Shown: positions 58,890 through 64,000 of the stretch, piece by piece
How the letters are laid out: every line of letters begins with the position of its first letter
Position numbering within the stretch: the first letter of the stretch is position 1
Origin: RGDT01 sp964630925
GTDB taxonomy: Bacteria > Planctomycetota > Planctomycetia > Gemmatales > Gemmataceae
Assembly (NCBI GenBank): GCA_964630925.1
Contig: CAZVZK010000014.1
Coordinates: forward strand, 1-64,000
Direction: 5' to 3'
Length of the DNA stretch: 64,000 bases
Notes under the pieces: generated by a model
Database searches by the model: none
What the model saw: only the letters and a program-made list of their open reading frames with translations
Told to the model about the DNA's origin: nothing
Program-made: the position numbers and the translations under genes

Positions 58890-59972
58890 TCACTTCTTTT
58901 CGACGACCCAGATGTTGCGGAACTGCAGCGGGTTGCCGTGCCCCTGGAGCTGGAGCGGGCCTGGGGTGCCCTCGGCGCCGTCGCGCGCCCCGCCGGTCTT
59001 CCCGTTGATCTCCCTGTCGTCGTGGACCACCACGCCGTTGTGCTTCACCGTGATGCGCGCGTTCTTGATCTTCTTACCGCCCTCGGCCACGGCGTTGGTG
59101 AACTCGATGTCGTACGTCTGCCAGACGAGCGGCGGCAGACACATGTTGACCTTCGGCTCCAGCTTCGTGTAGACGCCGCCGCACTCGTTGTTCTTGCCGT
59201 CGAGGCCGAAGCTGTCGAGGAGCTGCACCTCGTACATGTCCACCTGATAGAAGCCGCCGTTGCCGCGGCCCTGGCCGCGCGCCGCCGGGCGGTACGGCAG
59301 GAGGAATTCGAGGTGGACGGTGTAGCTGTTGAACTTCTGCTTCGTGCGGATGTCGCGGCCGTCGGTGTTGAGCAGCTTCGTCTTCTCGTCGAGCCGTCCG
59401 CCGGTCCAGGCGTCCTTGTTCGTCCCGTCGAACAGGACGACGGCCCCCTCGGGGGGCCTGGTGCCCATCGTCGGACTCTTCCGGGTCGTCTTCTTCAGCG
59501 TGGGGATCTTGACGGGGTCGTCCGTCGCCAGGGTCAGCGTGTCGCCCTCGATGGTGCCGGTGAAGTTGGAGTGGCCTGGGGGCGGGAACTTGCTGGTCGC
59601 GGAGAACTTGGAGGCCGCGCCGGCGAGGTAATTCCGCTTCTCCTTGGCGTCGATGGCGGTGAACTTCACCTTGTCGCCGTCGAGCTTGCCGTGCATGAGG
59701 CTCTTGTTCTTGCCGTCCCAGCCGGCGCCGGGCAGGCCGCCGGTGCAGACCACGCCCTGGAATTCGCCCGCGCCCAGCGCGATGACCTGCACGCCCCACT
59801 TGTCGCCGGCGTACTCACCCTGGAACTTGAAGTCCGCGGGGAGGTCGGACGCCTCTGCGTCAGTCCACACCTCCTTGGCCTTGGCCTTGCCCTTGTCCTT
59901 GTCTTTCTGGGCCAACAGGGCGGGGGAGGCGGCGAGGGCCAGGATGAGGCCCAGCAGGAACAGGCGGCGCAT
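58890..59972 (-). CDS. DUF1080 (3-keto-disaccharide hydrolase-type) secreted protein
   Basis: A 360-residue protein with signal peptide MRRLFLLGLILALAASPALLAQ. The C-terminal about 190 residues are DUF1080, a concanavalin-like lectin/glucanase fold related to 3-keto-disaccharide hydrolases: VVLFDGTNKDAWTGGRL, HLEFLLPYRP, GNGGFYQVDMYEVQLLDSFG, and the closing PLQLQGHGNPLQFRNIWV. The N-terminal part is a separate beta domain (GEYAGDKWGVQVIALGAGEFQG). Such proteins are numerous in planctomycetes and act on glycans. The DUF1810 gene follows by 4 bases. Confidence 0.92.
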   Translation of the reverse strand: MRRLFLLGLILALAASPALLAQKDKDKGKAKAKEVWTDAEASDLPADFKFQGEYAGDKWGVQVIALGAGEFQGVVCTGGLPGAGWDGKNKSLMHGKLDGDKVKFTAIDAKEKRNYLAGAASKFSATSKFPPPGHSNFTGTIEGDTLTLATDDPVKIPTLKKTTRKSPTMGTRPPEGAVVLFDGTNKDAWTGGRLDEKTKLLNTDGRDIRTKQKFNSYTVHLEFLLPYRPAARGQGRGNGGFYQVDMYEVQLLDSFGLDGKNNECGGVYTKLEPKVNMCLPPLVWQTYDIEFTNAVAEGGKKIKNARITVKHNGVVVHDDREINGKTGGARDGAEGTPGPLQLQGHGNPLQFRNIWVVEKK

Positions 59973-60037
59973 GTGCGAATCTCCTCGTGAAGGAAGGCGT
60001 CATGAGGGATCAGCATACGGGCGGGGCCGCCGGTAGG

Positions 60038-60925
60038 TCAGGGCTTCGGCGTCTCCGGCGGCGATCCGCCAGTCAGCAGGCGGAGCAGCTCGGCCCGCTC
60101 CTCCGGCGACAGGCCCTCCAGCCGCCTCTCGACGGGCACGCCCTCCAGCCGCTTCTCGACGGGCACGCCCTCCAGCCGCTTCTCGACGGGCACGCCCTCC
60201 AGCCGCTCTTCGACCGGGAACTCTTTGACGAGCGCCAGCCGCTCCTCGGGGGTGATGCGTTCGAGGAGGAACTTCTTCGAGTCCTCGATCTGCTGCTCCA
60301 ACGTGTAAGGCATCGGCAGGCCCTCCAGCGTGTACGCCTCAAATAGCTCCCTCAAGATCGAGCTGGCGAACGGCGAGCGTGGCCGGTACGCCCTCTCGGC
60401 AAACTTCCAACGCGCCGCGTCCGCGCTGAACCGCAGCAGGGCCGCATTCCGCGGCGTCAGGGGCAGGCGGCTCAGGACGATCACACGCACGTCCTTGCTG
60501 AACGACCGCCCCTGGTAGACGCCCTCGCCCATCTGCGTCAGACCGACCTCGGAGGCCACCTGCTGCGGGAAGCGGGCGCAGATGGCGAACAACCGGAACA
60601 GGTCGGCGGGCAGCCTCTCCGACGGCTTCGGGCTCACCTGTTTGCGGTACGCCCCGTAGAACCCCACCAGCTCGTCCAGGGCCTCGCCGTCGAGCGCCTC
60701 CTGGAACGACTTGAAGCTGATCAGGTTGTACAGCCCCAGGTCATCCAGTCCGTCGGGCAGCTCGGCCGTGAGCGGCCCGCCTCCCTCCGTGCGGATCAGG
60801 ACCACGTCGAGCATCTGCTGCTACAGCGAGACGTCTACCTCCAGCTCAACGGACACCGGCTGGCCGTGGACCATGTCACGGACCGTCGCGCCGAACCAGC
60901 GGTGCCACTGCCGATACCTGTCCAT
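60038..60925 (-). pseudogene. Nuclease-like planctomycete DUF (9-residue repeats at C-terminus), broken by an in-frame amber codon
   Basis: Reading from an ATG at 60925 gives MDRYRQWHRWFGATVRDMVH..., then TAG at codon 35 (60823-60821), then the same frame continues for 258 residues from an ATG at 60814. The pieces together match a multi-copy family in planctomycetes and cyanobacteria whose N-terminus runs through QQxLDVV without a stop, so the amber codon most likely replaced CAG. The C-terminal part ends in a 9-residue repeat (VEKRLEGVP x4). It may be a pseudogene, or the 258-residue product may be expressed from the internal ATG. Confidence 0.72.
60119..60217 (-). repeat. 27-base tandem repeat inside the nuclease-like gene
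   Basis: Four near-identical 27-base units (core GACGGGCACGCCCTCCAGCC on the plus strand) encode the VEKRLEGVP repeat. Copy-number change here would keep the frame. Confidence 0.85.
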
Positions 60926-60958
60926 CCCGCGAGTATAACCCCGGCACCGGGGGCGCGT

Positions 60959-62275
60959 CTAGCGCAGCGTCCCGTCAGGCAGATACAGCTCGTTGACCTT
61001 GTGCTGGGCGTGGTCCGGCGCCGTGCCCGCCGACCAGGCCGGGATCGCCTTCTTCTCCGGCGGGTACAGACTCTCGATGGCCGGCCACACCTCATCGACC
61101 CGGTCGTCGAACAGGTCGCCGATCAGCAGGTCGGTCACGGTGTTCCGCAGGTGCGGGTAGTGCTTGATGAGCCTGCCGAAGCTGAAGCCGTCGTAGTACT
61201 CGCACACCAGCCGGCGCATCCGGTCCACGCCCTTGTTGAACGTGTCGCCCCACGCGCCGAGGCGGGCCTTCGACGTGTCGCCGCCCTTCAACCCTTCGGC
61301 GATGGCGTCGGCGGCCAGCTCGCCCGACTTCAGCGCCAGCAGCACGCCGGAGGAGTACAGTGGGTCGAGGAAGCCGAAGGCGTCGCCCACCAGCACCCAG
61401 CCGTCGCCGGCCACCTCCCGCGAGCGGTACGAGTAATCCTTCGTCGCGAAGTAGCCGGTGGCCCGCTCCGCGCCGGCGATGCGCTTCTGCAGCCCAGGGG
61501 TGGCGGCGGCCTCCTCGTGATAGATCTCCTCGTGGGTGCCCTGGCGGCCCTTGAACAGGTAGTCGAACGGGGCGACCACGCCGACGCTCACCGTGTCGTC
61601 GTGCTGCGGGATGTACCACCACCACCCCTTCTTGTTCGGCGTCTGGATGACGATGGTGGCCCCCGCGTCACGCCCCGTGTCGCGGTAGGCGTTCTTCCAG
61701 TACGTCCAGATGGCGCCCTTGTTCAGCACCGGGTCCCACAGCCGCAGCTTGAGCCGGTTCTGCAACATCGTGCTCTGCCCGCTGGCGTCCACGACCACCT
61801 TAGCCCGCACCTCCTCGCGTCCGCCGCCCTCCGCCTGCACCGCCACGCCGACGGCCCTGTCGCCCTCGAACAGCACCTCCAGGACGCGGGCCGGCTGCCG
61901 CACGTCCACGCCCAGCCCGCGGGCGTGGTCGAGCATCATCGTGTCGAACTCGCTGCGGATCACCTGCCAGGTCTGCGACACCTCGCCGGGCTTGTTGTCC
62001 TCGAAGTAGAACGGCGCCGACTCGCGGCCCTCGGCGTTGACGAACTGCACGGAATACTTCTTGACGAAGGCGCTGGCCTTCATCTTGTCGAGCATGCCGA
62101 GGCGTTTGAAGACGTGGTACGTCTCCGGGATGAGCGACTCGCCGATGTGGAAGCGCGGGAAGCGGTCACGCTCGAAGAGGCGGACCTTGACGCCCTGCTG
62201 AGCAAGCAGGCCCGAGACGGTGCTGCCCGCCGGCCCGCCGCCGATCACCACCACGTCCACGTTCTCCGCCGCCAT
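60959..62275 (-). CDS. Flavin-dependent halogenase-like oxidoreductase
   Basis: A 438-residue FAD enzyme. The Rossmann motif VVVIGGGPAGSTVSG (8-22) binds FAD; FPRFHIGESLIPE (39-51) and GDAFGFLDPLYSSGV are typical of the flavin-dependent halogenase/CmlS group. The halogenase signature WxWxIP is present exactly as WWWYIP (218-223). It therefore belongs to the halogenase superfamily branch acting on phenols, pyrroles or carrier-bound substrates, but members in planctomycetes may be non-halogenating oxidoreductases. It has its own promoter; GGGAG precedes the ATG. No secondary-metabolite genes are adjacent. Confidence 0.85.
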   Translation of the reverse strand: MAAENVDVVVIGGGPAGSTVSGLLAQQGVKVRLFERDRFPRFHIGESLIPETYHVFKRLGMLDKMKASAFVKKYSVQFVNAEGRESAPFYFEDNKPGEVSQTWQVIRSEFDTMMLDHARGLGVDVRQPARVLEVLFEGDRAVGVAVQAEGGGREEVRAKVVVDASGQSTMLQNRLKLRLWDPVLNKGAIWTYWKNAYRDTGRDAGATIVIQTPNKKGWWWYIPQHDDTVSVGVVAPFDYLFKGRQGTHEEIYHEEAAATPGLQKRIAGAERATGYFATKDYSYRSREVAGDGWVLVGDAFGFLDPLYSSGVLLALKSGELAADAIAEGLKGGDTSKARLGAWGDTFNKGVDRMRRLVCEYYDGFSFGRLIKHYPHLRNTVTDLLIGDLFDDRVDEVWPAIESLYPPEKKAIPAWSAGTAPDHAQHKVNELYLPDGTLR

Positions 62276-62312
62276 GTGCGTGTCTCCCCTCACGTCCCGT
62301 GGGCCACCATCC

Positions 62313-62341
62313 ATGATAGGGCGTTGAACAACAGTTGTCCA
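62313..62341 (-). promoter_or_regulatory. Sigma-70-type promoter for the halogenase-like gene
   Basis: Minus strand: TGGACA (62341-62336), 17-base spacer, TATCAT (62318-62313). Predicted start near 62306, about 31 bases before the ATG at 62275. Confidence 0.65.
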
Positions 62342-62432
62342 GACAAGTTTCACGGGTGGGGCGGGTAGGGCGGCGTGGGCCGGCCGGTGCGGGGGTGCGA
62401 GCCGGGGCCTCCCTGCCCCGCGTCCTACCGCC

Positions 62433-63233
<801 letters not shown>

Positions 63234-63362
63234 GGGACAGGGCCTTTCTGCCGGCTCGGGCATCAAGGAGGCGGCAGCGGCCCGGCGCGCGAGGCCCCCC
63301 TCCGACGCCCGGAGGGGGTATCGGCCGGGGCACCCGTGGCCGGAGCGCCTGCGGTCTTCCGG

Positions 63363-63546
63363 CCCGGCTGGCAGGTCTTCTGGCTCCCGGCTCGAACGGC
63401 CCCGGCCTCGCCTTCCCGCCCCGAGTGAACAGGGCAGTGGCTTTTTTTGGCCGGGGGCCTCGCCGGTCACAGCGGCGGCCCCGCGACGGATTCGCACCGT
63501 CTTCCCTCTCCCGCCCCAGCGTTCATCGCGCCAGGGACCAGCCGGG
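63363..63546 (-). promoter_or_regulatory. Cobalamin (vitamin B12) riboswitch
   Basis: Read on the minus strand the 184-nt element is closed by a perfect 9-bp P1 helix, CCCGGCTGG (63546-63538) with CCAGCCGGG (63371-63363). Inside are GGGAAGACGGTGCGAATCCG, GCCGCCGCTGTGACCGGCGA-type core, AAGCCACTG and the B12-box GAGCCAGAAGACCTGCC near the 3' end, all in the order of the cobalamin aptamer. The following 130-nt leader contains a CCCCTCCG/CGGAGGGG hairpin but no poly-U, so translational control is more likely than termination. Confidence 0.88.
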
Positions 63547-63557
63547 ATGGAGCGGTC

Positions 63558-63586
63558 ACTATACTGCGCCTGGCGGCGGTTTTCAG
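63558..63586 (-). promoter_or_regulatory. Promoter for the riboswitch-DUF1559 transcript
   Basis: Minus strand: CTGAAA (63586-63581), 17-base spacer, TATAGT (63563-63558). Predicted start near 63551, about 5 bases before the riboswitch P1 helix begins. The -35 element is contributed by the neighbouring CTGAAAA repeat. Confidence 0.55.
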
Positions 63587-63677
63587 TTTTCAGTTTTCAG
63601 TTTTCAGCGAACAGCCGGCCCCGCAGGGGCGTCCGCCGCCCTTCCGGGCCTACTGAAAACTGAAAACTGAAAACTGG
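63580..63677. repeat. Palindrome of CTGAAAA tandem units
   Basis: Four TTTTCAG units (63580-63608) face three to four CTGAAAA units (63653-63677) as inverted arms around a 44-base GC-rich loop. It lies between the divergent riboswitch transcript and the TrkA-N gene. The rest of the 63234-63688 gap is the riboswitch and its leader. Confidence 0.8.
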
Positions 63678-63688
63678 AGCGAAGCGAC

Positions 63689-64000
63689 ATGAAGCCGATC
63701 ATCCTGTGCGGCCTGGGGCGGATGGGGGCGCGCGTCCTCGACTACCTGCGGGCCGCCGGCCTGCCCGCCGTCGTCATCGACACCGTCGCCATCCCCAATG
63801 ACCCCCGTCTCGCCGGCGTCCGCCTGGTCCAGGGCGACTGCCGCCGCCGCGAGGTGCTGGAGCAGGCCGGCGTCGGCGAGGCCCGCGGCGTCCTGATCCT
63901 CACCAACGACGACCAGCTCAACCTGTCCACCGCCCTCACCGTGCGGACCATCAGCCCTGACGTGCGCATCGTCCTCCGCATGTTCAACAACAACCTCCTC
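63689..64000 (+). CDS. TrkA-N (RCK-type) NAD-binding protein, 5' part only
   Basis: The first 104 codons of a gene that runs off the window; GGAGC precedes the ATG. The sequence MKPIILCGLGRMGARVLDYLRAAGLPAVVID is a TrkA-N Rossmann fold (GxGxxG, acidic Asp at the end of strand 2), and VRLVQGDCRRREVLEQAGVGEARGVLILTNDDQLNLSTALTVRTISPDVRIVLRMFN continues the RCK pattern. Such proteins gate potassium channels or Trk uptake by sensing NAD(H). Whether a channel or a second RCK domain follows cannot be seen. Confidence 0.85.
   Translation, partial: MKPIILCGLGRMGARVLDYLRAAGLPAVVIDTVAIPNDPRLAGVRLVQGDCRRREVLEQAGVGEARGVLILTNDDQLNLSTALTVRTISPDVRIVLRMFNNNLL

Noticed and set aside
60119..60217. 27-base repeats as a CRISPR array
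   Set aside because: They are contiguous, in frame, and encode a 9-residue repeat typical of this protein family.
63580..63677. CTGAAAA tandem units as a CRISPR-like array
   Set aside because: Units are 7 bases with no spacers and are arranged as inverted arms; no cas genes are nearby.

Overview
This 64 kb window is very GC-rich and gene-dense and comes from a planctomycete, most likely a Gemmataceae-type bacterium. The evidence is the combination of DUF1559 pilin-like proteins with an H-x9-DG tail, a Tat-exported DUF1501 protein, a DUF1080 protein, PPC-domain and haem c/WD40 secreted proteins, two very large Ser/Thr kinases (one with WD40 repeats, one with TPRs and its own ECF sigma factor), a CHAT-TPR protein, and a DUF family with the C-terminal GCWVVDL/LGKE signature. 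No rRNA or tRNA gene was seen. One small RNA gene (SRP RNA) and one cobalamin riboswitch are present.

Layout. 0-8.3 kb (minus strand): DUF1499 protein, TolC-like lipoprotein and MacB-type ATPase; Uma2 nuclease; membrane protein; RluD-type pseudouridine synthase; two TPR membrane proteins. 8.4-12.4 kb (plus): a strong promoter with an operator-like palindrome drives a DUF1559 protein, followed by a lipoprotein, a PQQ-type beta-propeller, a Kelch protein and a rhodanese. 12.5-19 kb (plus): MfnD-like ATP-grasp ligase, DUF885 peptidase, prepilin-peptidase-like protein, YtcJ-type amidohydrolase, DUF1501. 19-27 kb: upp, a small membrane protein, ispD divergent from an FGGY kinase, an aldehyde dehydrogenase/RidA pair resembling aminomuconate catabolism, a dual-specificity phosphatase, a DUF4349 lipoprotein and a fused ThiS-ThiG. 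27-34 kb (plus): haem c/WD40 protein, PPC protein and CHAT-TPR protein in one row.

34-41 kb is one minus-strand run: SRP RNA, then thrC, dapB, eight tandem paralogues of a small secreted protein (about 126-134 aa, one domain, probably OB-fold-like and reminiscent of DUF3221), and two further small genes. 41-45 kb (plus) is a compact peptide-export locus: two short double-glycine-leader peptides with GxxxG motifs, a hairpin terminator, a C39 peptidase-containing ABC transporter and an HlyD-like adaptor. It looks like an unmodified two-peptide bacteriocin or signalling-peptide system. 45-64 kb holds the WD40 kinase, a carboxylesterase, a nucleotidyltransferase-like protein, an aspzincin-like metalloprotease with a peptidoglycan-binding domain, the ECF sigma/TPR kinase pair, DUF1810, DUF1080, a nuclease-like gene broken by a stop codon, a flavin-dependent halogenase-like enzyme, and a DUF1559 gene placed directly behind a cobalamin riboswitch. 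A TrkA-N protein runs off the right end.

Long imperfect palindromes of several sequence families are scattered through the window. Some have become coding: one encodes the signal peptide of the haem c/WD40 protein, one extends RidA, and one lies in frame inside the FGGY kinase.
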